From the NCBI GenBank assembly GCA_964550855.1, contig CAZKBQ010000001.1, positions 62,001 to 126,000 on the forward strand: DNA of 64,000 nucleotides. Direction: 5' to 3'. Of this stretch, positions 33,472 to 42,904 are shown piece after piece; position 1 is the stretch's first letter, and every line of letters begins with the position of its first letter. Position numbers and translations under genes: made by a program. The DNA is from JAGOBP01 sp964550855. GTDB lineage: Bacteria; Chloroflexota; Anaerolineae; Fen-1058. Below the pieces are notes generated by a model that was given only the letters and a program-made list of their open reading frames with translations, did not search any database and had not been told where the DNA came from.

Positions 33472-35628
33472 ATGTTCCACAACATTCGATCGATACGTTG
33501 GTTATTCGCGGTGGCGCTCAGCGCGGCGGCGCTGCTGATCAGCTTCGCCTCGATCAACCGGGCGTCGGCGCAGGACACCGGGCCGCAGAGTCCGCAAGTC
33601 GCGGCGGGATCGGCGTTCACCTATCAGGGCCGCCTGATCAAGAACGGCCAGCCCCTCAGCAGCACGTGCGATTTGCAATTTGGTCTGTGGGATGCGGCCA
33701 GCGGTGGCAACTTTCTCAACAGCAACACCTTCAGCAGTGTGCCGATCAGCAACGGCCTGCTCACGGTGCAGCTCGATTACGGCGCAGCGACTTTTGCGGG
33801 TGACGCCCGCTGGATCGAAACGACCGTGAAGTGCGCGGGCGATGCCAACTACACCACGCTCAGCCCGCGCACCAAACTGACCGCCGCGCCTTATGCGATC
33901 TATGCGCTGAGCAACTGGGCGCTGAACGGCAACAGCGGCACGGGCGGCAGCGGCTTCCTCGGCACGATCGATAACGTCGCCTTGAACATCGGCGTGAACA
34001 ACACACCCGCCATTCGCATCTATCCGCAGTCGCAAAGCCCCAACATCGTGGGCGGGTACATCGGCAATACCATCTCGCCGACCACTTACGGCCAGACCAT
34101 CGCGGGCGGCGGCGCGTTCTTTTACGAGAATCGCACCTCCAACACCTATGCGACCGTCGGCGGCGGGCGCAAGAATCGATCAGACGGCTACGCCGCAACT
34201 ATTGCGGGCGGCCTCGACAACGGCGCCAGCAGCGATTACACCGTCGTTGCGGGCGGACTGAACAATCAGGCCACAGGCAGCTCATCCGGCATCGGCGGCG
34301 GATTTTATAACGTGGCGGCGGGTTACGTGTCCTACATCGGCGGCGGCGATCTGAACTGGGCGATGACGCAGAACGCGACGATTGGCGGCGGCTACAGCAA
34401 CACGATTACGGGCGGCCAGTTGATCGCCAACAACACCATCGGCGGCGGCGTGTTCAACTACAACTCTGGTTTCGCGGCGACGATCGCGGGCGGGCACGGC
34501 AATCAAGCTACGGGTGAATGGTCAACGCTGGGTGGCGGCGGCTTCAACACCGGATCGAATCGCAGCAGCACCGTCAGTGGCGGCGAATACAATGTAGCGA
34601 GTGGCTCGCGCTCAACCGTCGGCGGCGGCGCATACAACCTGGCCGTTGGGAGTGGATCGACAATCGGGGGCGGCGGTTTCAACGGCACCAGCACCTTCAG
34701 CGGCAATCGCGCCAGCGGCACCGCATCCACCATCGGCGGCGGCTATGGCAATGTGACCAGCGGCGATGCGGGTTACGGCACCATCGGCGGCGGGCAATCC
34801 AATCAAATCTCGGCGACGGCGGGCACGAATCTTAACATCGCGACGATCGGCGGTGGCTACAACAACAAGATCACGTTAGGCGGCGCGACGATTGCGGGCG
34901 GCAACAGCAACACAGCCAGCGGCTTCGATGCCACGGTAGGCGGCGGCAATGGCAACACGGCTAGCGGCGGCGCCTCCACCGTGCCCGGCGGCGCGAGCAA
35001 TCAGGCGCTGGGCTATGCCAGCTTTGCGGCGGGCCAGCAGGCCATCGCCGACTCCAACGGCTGCTTCGTCTTCAACGACAACACCAACGCCACGCGCTCG
35101 TGCTTCGGGCCGAATCGCTTTATCGCGCGGGCCAGCGGCGGCGTGTGGTTCTTTACCAGCGGCAACGACAGCACCGGCGTGTCGGTGGCGGCCGGCAGTG
35201 GCTCATGGTCAAGTGTCAGCGATCGCAACGTCAAGGCCAATTTTGAAAACGTGGATACGCGCGCAGTGGTGGAGAAGCTGGCGCAGATGCCCATCAGCAC
35301 GTGGAACTACAAGACGCAGGATGCGGCCATTCGCCACATCGGTCCGATGGCGCAGGACTTTGCGGCGGCCTTCGGTGTGGGTGAGGACAACACGCACATC
35401 AGCACCATCGACGCCGACGGCGTCTCACTCGCGGCGATTCAAGGGCTATATCAGATGGTGCAGGAGAAGGATCAGAGAATCAACCAACTTGAAAACGAAA
35501 TCGCTCAACTGAAGAACGGCGGCCAGCCGGCAGCCGATGGATCTTTCAACCCCTTCAATCTGATCAGCGTGCTGGCGCTGGGCGGCGTGATCGCGATCGG
35601 GTTGCGGCAAAAACGCGGAGCGCAGTAG
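33472..35628 (+). CDS. Exported tail-fibre-like protein with Gly-rich head repeats and S74 chaperone domain
   Basis: The ATG at 33472 has a GGGAGG ribosome-binding site; earlier starts lie in the repeat array. The 718-residue product has a signal peptide (1-32, ending ASAQ), an FTYQGRL-type beta domain (about 45-150), then about 20 YadA/hemagglutinin-like repeats with a (T/A)IGGGxxN or VGGGxxN core. Next comes an intramolecular chaperone (peptidase S74) domain with SDRNVK and the MAQDF motif, a short coiled coil, and a C-terminal membrane helix with RQKR. S74 domains help trimerise fibres and cut themselves off; here a membrane anchor follows the domain. A trimeric surface fibre is likely. 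Confidence 0.88.
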   Translation: MFHNIRSIRWLFAVALSAAALLISFASINRASAQDTGPQSPQVAAGSAFTYQGRLIKNGQPLSSTCDLQFGLWDAASGGNFLNSNTFSSVPISNGLLTVQLDYGAATFAGDARWIETTVKCAGDANYTTLSPRTKLTAAPYAIYALSNWALNGNSGTGGSGFLGTIDNVALNIGVNNTPAIRIYPQSQSPNIVGGYIGNTISPTTYGQTIAGGGAFFYENRTSNTYATVGGGRKNRSDGYAATIAGGLDNGASSDYTVVAGGLNNQATGSSSGIGGGFYNVAAGYVSYIGGGDLNWAMTQNATIGGGYSNTITGGQLIANNTIGGGVFNYNSGFAATIAGGHGNQATGEWSTLGGGGFNTGSNRSSTVSGGEYNVASGSRSTVGGGAYNLAVGSGSTIGGGGFNGTSTFSGNRASGTASTIGGGYGNVTSGDAGYGTIGGGQSNQISATAGTNLNIATIGGGYNNKITLGGATIAGGNSNTASGFDATVGGGNGNTASGGASTVPGGASNQALGYASFAAGQQAIADSNGCFVFNDNTNATRSCFGPNRFIARASGGVWFFTSGNDSTGVSVAAGSGSWSSVSDRNVKANFENVDTRAVVEKLAQMPISTWNYKTQDAAIRHIGPMAQDFAAAFGVGEDNTHISTIDADGVSLAAIQGLYQMVQEKDQRINQLENEIAQLKNGGQPAADGSFNPFNLISVLALGGVIAIGLRQKRGAQ

Positions 35629-35763
35629 TCATGAAACGCGCATCGATTGAAATCGATGGCTGATACCCGAAACAGGCTGAAGCATGTTGGGCTCGCACTC
35701 GCCGCACCATGACCAGCCCGATCAGATTTTGAAGTTCAGCAGCCATACCTGGGGGGAGAGACC

Positions 35764-36312
35764 ATGCGTCATCGATTAAGCCTGATTTCAGGCATGCTGA
35801 TGTTGCTGCTGCTGTTCAGCGCATCGATCGTGCTGGCGCAGATCGGCAGCGGGTACGATTTGACGTGGAGCACCATCGACGGCGGCGGCGGATCGACCTC
35901 CGGCAGCGGCTACACGCTCGATCACACGCTGGGGCAATTTGACGCGGGCGTTCAATCGGGCGGCAGTTACGTGTTGCAAGGCGGCTACTGGGGCGGCATC
36001 GATTCCGCGTCCGTGTCAACACCGACACCAACGCCCACAGCCACCGCCACGCGGACGCCCACGCCGACCGCCACTGGCACGCAGCTGGCGACGACGACAT
36101 CGACCGCCACTGCGACACCGACCGCCACATCAACGGCCACGTCAACTGCAACGCCGACCCGGACGCCGACACCGACCACCACGGCAACCGCCACAGCGAC
36201 CGCAACTCGCACACCGACGCCGACCGCAACAAACACCGCCACTCCAACCCCTACCGCGACGCCCGGGGCTCCAATCAACCACAGTCTGTATCTGCCCGTT
36301 ATGCTGGAGTGA
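35764..36312 (+). CDS. Small exported protein with Thr/Pro-rich linker
   Basis: A 182-residue protein with a signal peptide (1-25, ending VLAQ), a short beta domain with Gly repeats (GYDLTWSTIDGGGG, GYTLDHTLGQFDAG, then LQGGYWGG), a linker of about 80 residues made almost wholly of Thr, Pro, Ala and Ser, and the C-terminus LYLPVMLE. The ribosome-binding site GGGGGGAG is strong. Similar short domains occur in Chloroflexi exported proteins, of unknown role. The linker is a good site for O-glycosylation or wall spanning. Confidence 0.75.
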   Translation: MRHRLSLISGMLMLLLLFSASIVLAQIGSGYDLTWSTIDGGGGSTSGSGYTLDHTLGQFDAGVQSGGSYVLQGGYWGGIDSASVSTPTPTPTATATRTPTPTATGTQLATTTSTATATPTATSTATSTATPTRTPTPTTTATATATATRTPTPTATNTATPTPTATPGAPINHSLYLPVMLE

Positions 36313-36338
36313 GGCCAAATTAGCGTCCCAAGCGCCCG

Positions 36339-36382
36339 GCCCGTCCGCTGTGTCATCCAATGTGCACAGCCGGACGGGCTTT
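36339..36382 (+). terminator. Terminator after the Thr-rich exported protein
   Basis: GCCCGTCCG-CTGTG (36339-36352) pairs with CACAG-C-CGGACGGGC (36365-36379), then TTTGG. A long GC-rich stem with a poor T-tract. Confidence 0.6.
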
Positions 36383-36489
36383 GGCTGTTACAGAAGCAGC
36401 GGATGTGCCACTCCGTGTCAAAAAACATGACTAATGGCACATTGCTCTAACCATGGAATGTGCGGTATACCATAAAGGAGATTTAGACC

Positions 36490-36656
36490 ATGCAGCGGTT
36501 AAGAGCACCTCTCACCCTATCAGTCTTGATATTCGTTAATGCAACCGCGCTCGCCAGCGCGGTTTTTGTTTGCATCCGGTTGGACGCGCAGGCGGTAGGC
36601 CGCGGAAAACGGCATCATCAAGGCCGGAGTGGGCCAAAGTCTTTGAGGAGAACAGC
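36490..36656 (+). promoter_or_regulatory. Leader region with possible leader peptide and attenuator hairpin before the giant surface protein
   Basis: An ATG at 36490 stands 8 nt behind a strong AAAGGAG and opens a frame with a hydrophobic start (MQRLRAPLTLSVLIFVNATA) that runs past the next start in another frame, to 36756. Inside it, AACCGCGCT-CGCC-AGCGCGGTT (36543-36564) followed by TTTTTGTTT forms a textbook terminator. The combination looks like a translated leader with an attenuator, or a short exported peptide gene. The stretch 36565-36650 can form further hairpins; I could not fit it to a known riboswitch. Confidence 0.4.
36543..36571 (+). terminator. Rho-independent terminator in the leader of the giant surface protein gene
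   Basis: A 9-bp stem (36543-36551 with 36556-36564), tetraloop CGCC, and a T-rich tail from 36563. It is 86 bp before the ATG of the downstream gene, so it either ends upstream transcription or works as an attenuator. Confidence 0.75.
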
Positions 36657-39600
36657 ATGTCATCATCAGGCACTAACTCATCATCGTGTTCGTCGTTGTC
36701 AGCATCTCGTCCAGGTCTCTCGCGTTTGCCGCGCCCGATCGGCGTGGCGGCGCTGAGCGGTTTGTTTCTGGCGTTAGTCAGCCTGCTCCTATCGGGCGTC
36801 CCGTTTCAGCGGGCCAACGCCGCCGGCACGCTGACCGTAGATATCATCGCCGGTTATAACCTCGTGGTCGATTCCAACGTCGAGTCGCCTTCCACCTACG
36901 CGCCCTCGGTGGCGACGGTAGGCGGCAAGGTCTGCAACACCAGCAGCGAAGTCGTGACGGGCGTGCAGGTGTTCATCGGCGATTACGCGCGCCTGACGCC
37001 GGGCGTGTATCCGCGCCGCTACACAACGGACACCGGCTTCCTGACGCAATATCCGCAGCTGGCGACCGCGGTCTCAAGCTACTACGCCTTCGATCACGTG
37101 GGCGGCCGGCTGGGCACGGCGGACGCGGCCCGTTACGTTGGGGCGATCAATCCGGGCGAATGCCGGGTTGAATACTGGCACTTCACCTATCCGCGACGCG
37201 GCAACAATCCAACCACGGGTGCACGCGACAATTCGGGCAAAGCGGTCTGGGGCGCCACGCGTCTGGTCAACGACGATCTATCGTTGGGGTTTGACATCTG
37301 GAGCACGGCATCGGGCGGAGTGCTGACGGCGACCCAGCATCAAACCATGACCATGCGCAACGAAATCTCCGCGATGGCCAACAAGATCAGGCCCAATCCC
37401 GACGGGCGCTGGTTCAACACCGACGGCGATTCCATCCAGCCCGGCGGCATCATCACCTCCAACGGCATTCTGTATGAATTGGGCGTGATCAATCAGGGCT
37501 TCGACAATGACGGCAATTTCACGCCGGACTACAATGCGTGGGTGCAGCCGATCGGTGATCCGAGTTTCGACCCCAGCTGCTTCCGGCTGATTCGTGTCTC
37601 CGGCGTGCTGACGGTCTCACGCGGCGCGGGCAATCCGACGATGATCATCCCGTTTGTGGACAAGATGTACTTCATGAACATGCCGCCGGATAACACCGGC
37701 GTGCGCGGCCTGGTGTTCTACACCTTCCTGGCCGGCAGCGGACCGTGCTCAACCAGTTTATCGCCGTATCAGGAGGTCGCCTCCGGGTCATACAACGAAA
37801 AGTTCAACGGCGACTTCGGCGCGGGCATCCCGCCGGTGGGCAGCACCACGCCCACGGTCGCGCTGGACAAATCGGGCAATGTGACGACCACGACCGGCGG
37901 CCGCATCACCTATACGCTTGCGTTCAACAACTATGGTGCCAGCAGCGTGGGACTGCCGTTGTACAACGGCGCACTCACGTTCAGCGATACCGTGCCGATC
38001 AGTGGCACCTATGTCGCCGGATCGCTGACGGGCACCTTGAGCACCGGCGCAGGCATGAGCTTCCTCTATTCCACCGACCGCGGCTTGACATGGTCGCCGA
38101 CCGAACCCGCTGCCGCCAGCGTAACGACGATCCGCGCCTTTCTCAACGACGCCTTCCCAGCGGGCGCGACCGGTCGCATCACCTACAGCGTGCAGATGAG
38201 TCCGCTGTTTCCGCCCGCCAACACTGCTCCGCTTGTGACGAACTGCGCCAGCGCGAGCTTCGGTCAGGGCGTCCCCTTCGCCAATGATTGCACCAGTACC
38301 CTCGTGCAGGGCAGCTACACGATCGGGGACTGGGTGTGGCGCGACGAGAACGGCAACAGCGTACAGGATGATGGCGCAACCGGTATTCAAAACGTGCCTG
38401 TATCACTGTACTACGATGCAAACGGCAATGGTGCACAAGACAGCGGTGACATGTTCGTCATGTCAGCCACCACCAGCATTACCGGTTGGTATTCGTTCAG
38501 CGGCCTGGCGGCCGGCAATTACCTCGTCGTCGTCGATAAACTCTCATCGGCGATCCCGGCCGGCTACACCAATAGCACGCGCGATCTCTACGCCGTCATG
38601 GGCCTCGGCACGTCAATCGCCAGTCCCTATCTGGCCGCCGACTTCGGCTTTGCGCCCGCGCTACGCATCGCCAAGACGCTGATCAACACCGGCTCGATCT
38701 ATGAAAGTGACACGCTGACCTACACCATCCGCGTGACCAACACCCTGCCCGGCAATGGCACGGCCACTTCATATTGCCAGTATCAAGATGTGACGTGGGC
38801 CGCAGGTGGAACAGGCACATCCAGCTGGGCAAACCCGACCTATGCATTTAACGGCCTGGCTGAACCTGATCATCTCTATGCCAACAATCCATTCGGCAAC
38901 AACAATGTCGATACTTTGAATCCGACCGTCTTCACGCCAACCTTGCCGCCCGGGGCGCAGGTGACCAAAGCCGAATGGCTGTATTCGTTGTACGTTTCGG
39001 CGGCGCTTAATCCAAACGTCCAGTTTGACACGGAGGTTTACACCAACAGCACCGGGACGCTCTATCGCACCTTTAATGCCAGCAGCGCCAACGTCCCGAC
39101 GATTACGTCGCAGTATGTCGGCCTTGCCAATCAAGGTTACGTCGCCGTCGATCTCACCAGCCTGCGCAGCACGTGGTCGGCGACTGATCCCGGCTTGTAT
39201 CGGATTGTCCTGAGGGTGAACCGGGGCGGCTCCAGCACCGGCGCACTCTACATGGATGCGATGGGCTGGCGCTTGACCTATCAAGTGCCGTGCGCCTCAG
39301 CCGATCGCACCCTCGCCACGGTCCCCTTGACCGACACCTACAACGCCGATCAGCTGCGCTTCGTCAGCGCCAGCCCGATCAACGACGCGACGTATTCACA
39401 AGCCACGCCCTATGCCAACACGGGCGTCATCTCGTGGACCAACCTCGGCCCGATCTATCCCGGCGGCTCCAAGACCCTCACCGTCACGTTCAAGGCTCTT
39501 GAACCCGCCGCGATCACACAGACGGTCATCAACACGGCCACGGTGCGCAACGCCACCTACGGCAGCGGCCGCCGCGCCAACGACGGCGTAGCCGATGTTT

Positions 39601-42600
39601 CACGATCCGTCTCGCGCACCACGTCGATCGGCGATTTCGTCTGGCGCGATTTGAACGGCGACGGCGTGCAGGATGTGGGTGAACCGGGCATTCCCAACGT
39701 CGTCATCAGTTTGACGGCGAATGTGGCCTTCACGTACACCAACGGCGTCAACATCCCGATCGGCACGGTGGTCACCACGACCACCAACGCCAACGGCTAC
39801 TATCTGTTCGACGGTATTCGTAACGCGGGCACGTTTACCACGCGCGTCAATACGAGCACGCTGCCCACCGCCGGCCTCGGCTTCACACAGACCGGCGATC
39901 CAAACTATCCAAACGCAACCTGCTCAGGTGCGCAATGTGATAACCAGTATGCCGTGGCCGTGACCAGCCAGTTCACCAACGTCACCTGGGCGGACTTCGG
40001 TTATCAAGTGCCGTCGCTGATCGAAGGCGTCATCTGGAATGATCTCAACCACAGCGGCGGCAGCGCGCGGGACACCGGCGAACCGTACCTGGCGGGCGTG
40101 ATGGTCACGCTCACGATCAACGGTTCACCCATGGCGAACGCCACCACCGACGCCAATGGCTACTATCGCTTCATCGGCAACTACACCGGCAACTGGGTGG
40201 TCACGGTCGGTACGAATTCACTGCCGAACAATGGCCCGTGGACGCAATCGTACGATGGCGATTTCCCGGCCACGCCCGATCAGTATGGTGGCTCGATCGT
40301 GCCCGGCGGCTATGGCCGTGCGGACTACAGTTACTATCAAACCGGCGCGTACTCGATCGGCGATACCGTCTATAAAGACTGGAACAGCAACGGCGTGCCA
40401 GACACGACCGAAGGCGGCATCGCCGATGTCGCCGTGTCGCTCTATCGGGACAACAACAATAACGGCGTGTACGATGTTGGCGTCGATGGCTTCATCGCAT
40501 CGACGACGACCAACGGCAGCGGCTTCTATCAATTCGCCAACCTGCCCGGCAGCACCAACTATGTGGTCGTCGTCAGCCGCAACACTTCGACCTTGCCGGG
40601 CAGTTATGTGCAAACCGGCGATCCCGATCTACAGGGAGCGCGCTGCACGACCTGCGACGATCAAGGTCGCGCCAGTCTGAGCGCGAGCAATATCATCACC
40701 GCCGACTTCGGCTACAACCCGATCGGCTTCGGCAGCCTCGGCGACACCGTGTGGAAGGACACGAACAGCAACGGTTATCAAGATGCGGGCGAGGTTGGGC
40801 TGTCGGCCATCTCGGTGACGTTATACGCAGACACCAACGGCAACGGCGTGTACGATGCCGGCGTGGATGCCTTCATCTCGACAACCAACACCCTCGCGAG
40901 CGGCTACTATCTCTTTAGCAATCTGCCCGCCGATCAGTATGTGGTCGTCGTCAACACGACCGATTCCGATCTGCCCGTCGATGCCGCGAGCGGCAAGCGC
41001 TACACGCCCAGCACCGGCTCGGTGAAGGCCGTGACGTTGACCGCCGGGCAAAACTACGTGGATGCGGACTTTGGCTTCATGCCGCCGGGCGCCATCGGCG
41101 ATACCGTGTACTGGGACGCCAACGGCAATGGCCAGCAAGACTGGACGGAAACCGGCATTAGCGGTGTTGTGATCAGTTTGACGAACTCGTCCACAGCCAC
41201 AATCGGCGGCGTGACGTATGCGCCGGGCCAATACGTCCTTAACGCGACGACCTCGATCACCGGCTTCTATCTCTTCAGCGGCCTTGAACCAACGACGTAC
41301 ACCGTAAAGGTAATGCTCGGCACGGGCGCGCTGCCGAGCAACGCCGTGCAGACCGGCGATCCTGATCTCACGCTGTCGTGCCAAAACGCGGGCAGCCTAA
41401 GCTATTACTGCGACCACGCGACGACGCAGCGACTGCGCGGCGGGCTGTCGTTCCTTAACGCGGACTTCGGTTATCGCGCGGCGGGCGTGGTGGGCGACTT
41501 CGTCTTCCGCGATCTGAATGGCGACGGCCTGCAAGACGCCGGTGAACCGGGCCTCGGCGGCGTGGTCGTCACGGCGACGCTCGGCGCAACGGTGTTGACC
41601 ACTACCACTGATCTCGACGGTTACTACTACTTTAGCAATCTGGCCGACGGCACGTGGACGATTCAGTTTGCCACGCCCACGAACATGATTGCTACGACGA
41701 GCAGCGGCGCGGCGATCGTGGCCGGCAACGGCAGCGTAGGCACATCGGCATTGGTTGTGATCGCCGGTGGAGCAGTTGCCTCGATCAATGGCAACTCGTG
41801 CAGCAGCTGTTCGCTTCACGTCGACGCGGGCTTCCGATTGAACGGCGCATACAGCGTCAGCGGCCACGTGTTCTACGACAGCGCCAACGATGGCGGCGCG
41901 TACAATCCGCCTGGCGACCTGCCCTATGCGTACATCACTGTCTACCTGTACGACGGCGCGGGACAACTCATCGGCGCCACGACGACCGATGCGAATGGCG
42001 CGTACACGTTTACCAACCTGCCCAACGGCAATTACACCGTCTCGTACAACAATAATGCGCCGCAGTTCACCGCGTTGTCGTTGTCAGCCGATCCTGACGT
42101 GGCGGCGCGGACACCCGGCACGACCTGCAACACGTGCAACAACAACAACTCGTTCTCCATCAACGGCGCATCCGTAACCGATCGCGACTTTGGCCTCTAC
42201 GGTGCGATGGACTTTGGCGATCTGCCTGATTCGTATGGCACGCTGTTGGGCAGCGACGGCGCGCGGCACACCATCAGTCCTGTGTACCTGGGCACTGCGC
42301 CTGACGGCGACGGCGAAGGACGCGCCTCCAGCAATGCGACCGGTGATAACACGACCGGCATCGACGACGAGAATGGCGTGACCCGCGCGGCCGGCGAACA
42401 CTGGACCGCCAACGCCGTGGTCCACCTCAACGTCAACGTGACCGGTAGCACGGCTTTTCTCGTAACGTGGATCGACTGGAACAACGACGGCGACTTTGAC
42501 GACGACGGCGAGCAGCTGATCGTCGGCAGTCTGGCTGCCGGCAACAACGTCGTGCCGCTCACCATCCCGGCCGCGTATCCCACCGGCCAGCTGCTCAACG

Positions 42601-42830
42601 CGCGCTTCCGCGTCTATGACGGCGCGCCCGTCGTCATCAGCTACAAAGGGTTGGTCACCGGCGGCGAAGTGGAAGATTATCAGTGGCTGTTCAACCCCAC
42701 TGCCGTGACGCTGACCAGGCTGGGCGCGCAGGCCCGATCGTTTGAGTCCTTCGACTGGCTGTGGCTGGCGGCGGCCGTGGTGCTGGGCGTGCTGGTGGCC
42801 TGGCGCATCCGGCATCGCGGCTCAGCCTGA
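36657..42830 (+). CDS. Giant surface protein with SdrD-B repeats and GEVED domain
   Basis: A 2057-residue protein. I use the ATG after TGAGGAG; a Ser-rich n-region and hydrophobic helix (about 27-50) ending RANAAG form the signal. Residues 50-400 are a unique beta domain; then DUF11-like domains and eight SdrD-B-like repeats, each opening IGD-x-V/F-W/Y-x-D-x-N (for instance IGDFVWRDLNGDGVQD) with Asp/Asn loops that should bind Ca2+ and a YYLF/YSFS closing strand. Next is a GEVED domain (MDFGDLPDSYGT to GGEVEDYQW), then a C-terminal membrane helix and RIRHRGSA, which would anchor it. Likely an adhesin or envelope coat component. No LPxTG motif is present. Confidence 0.9.
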   Translation: MSSSGTNSSSCSSLSASRPGLSRLPRPIGVAALSGLFLALVSLLLSGVPFQRANAAGTLTVDIIAGYNLVVDSNVESPSTYAPSVATVGGKVCNTSSEVVTGVQVFIGDYARLTPGVYPRRYTTDTGFLTQYPQLATAVSSYYAFDHVGGRLGTADAARYVGAINPGECRVEYWHFTYPRRGNNPTTGARDNSGKAVWGATRLVNDDLSLGFDIWSTASGGVLTATQHQTMTMRNEISAMANKIRPNPDGRWFNTDGDSIQPGGIITSNGILYELGVINQGFDNDGNFTPDYNAWVQPIGDPSFDPSCFRLIRVSGVLTVSRGAGNPTMIIPFVDKMYFMNMPPDNTGVRGLVFYTFLAGSGPCSTSLSPYQEVASGSYNEKFNGDFGAGIPPVGSTTPTVALDKSGNVTTTTGGRITYTLAFNNYGASSVGLPLYNGALTFSDTVPISGTYVAGSLTGTLSTGAGMSFLYSTDRGLTWSPTEPAAASVTTIRAFLNDAFPAGATGRITYSVQMSPLFPPANTAPLVTNCASASFGQGVPFANDCTSTLVQGSYTIGDWVWRDENGNSVQDDGATGIQNVPVSLYYDANGNGAQDSGDMFVMSATTSITGWYSFSGLAAGNYLVVVDKLSSAIPAGYTNSTRDLYAVMGLGTSIASPYLAADFGFAPALRIAKTLINTGSIYESDTLTYTIRVTNTLPGNGTATSYCQYQDVTWAAGGTGTSSWANPTYAFNGLAEPDHLYANNPFGNNNVDTLNPTVFTPTLPPGAQVTKAEWLYSLYVSAALNPNVQFDTEVYTNSTGTLYRTFNASSANVPTITSQYVGLANQGYVAVDLTSLRSTWSATDPGLYRIVLRVNRGGSSTGALYMDAMGWRLTYQVPCASADRTLATVPLTDTYNADQLRFVSASPINDATYSQATPYANTGVISWTNLGPIYPGGSKTLTVTFKALEPAAITQTVINTATVRNATYGSGRRANDGVADVSRSVSRTTSIGDFVWRDLNGDGVQDVGEPGIPNVVISLTANVAFTYTNGVNIPIGTVVTTTTNANGYYLFDGIRNAGTFTTRVNTSTLPTAGLGFTQTGDPNYPNATCSGAQCDNQYAVAVTSQFTNVTWADFGYQVPSLIEGVIWNDLNHSGGSARDTGEPYLAGVMVTLTINGSPMANATTDANGYYRFIGNYTGNWVVTVGTNSLPNNGPWTQSYDGDFPATPDQYGGSIVPGGYGRADYSYYQTGAYSIGDTVYKDWNSNGVPDTTEGGIADVAVSLYRDNNNNGVYDVGVDGFIASTTTNGSGFYQFANLPGSTNYVVVVSRNTSTLPGSYVQTGDPDLQGARCTTCDDQGRASLSASNIITADFGYNPIGFGSLGDTVWKDTNSNGYQDAGEVGLSAISVTLYADTNGNGVYDAGVDAFISTTNTLASGYYLFSNLPADQYVVVVNTTDSDLPVDAASGKRYTPSTGSVKAVTLTAGQNYVDADFGFMPPGAIGDTVYWDANGNGQQDWTETGISGVVISLTNSSTATIGGVTYAPGQYVLNATTSITGFYLFSGLEPTTYTVKVMLGTGALPSNAVQTGDPDLTLSCQNAGSLSYYCDHATTQRLRGGLSFLNADFGYRAAGVVGDFVFRDLNGDGLQDAGEPGLGGVVVTATLGATVLTTTTDLDGYYYFSNLADGTWTIQFATPTNMIATTSSGAAIVAGNGSVGTSALVVIAGGAVASINGNSCSSCSLHVDAGFRLNGAYSVSGHVFYDSANDGGAYNPPGDLPYAYITVYLYDGAGQLIGATTTDANGAYTFTNLPNGNYTVSYNNNAPQFTALSLSADPDVAARTPGTTCNTCNNNNSFSINGASVTDRDFGLYGAMDFGDLPDSYGTLLGSDGARHTISPVYLGTAPDGDGEGRASSNATGDNTTGIDDENGVTRAAGEHWTANAVVHLNVNVTGSTAFLVTWIDWNNDGDFDDDGEQLIVGSLAAGNNVVPLTIPAAYPTGQLLNARFRVYDGAPVVISYKGLVTGGEVEDYQWLFNPTAVTLTRLGAQARSFESFDWLWLAAAVVLGVLVAWRIRHRGSA

Positions 42831-42856
42831 TCAGCCGCGTGGGCCGAACTGACAAC

Positions 42857-42893
42857 CAACGCCCGCCGGGAGCGATGCTGCCGGCGGGCGTTG
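42857..42893. terminator. Terminator between the giant surface protein and ferric-reductase-like genes
   Basis: A 13-bp perfect stem (CAACGCCCGCCGG 42857-42869 with 42881-42893), 11-nt loop, between convergent genes. Confidence 0.7.
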
Positions 42894-42904
42894 TGCTCAG
42901 TCAA

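Noticed and set aside
36565..36656. c-di-GMP (GEMM) riboswitch
   Set aside because: GGACGC and GGTAG words resemble parts of the consensus, and a surface protein follows, but the required order and pairing do not fit by eye.
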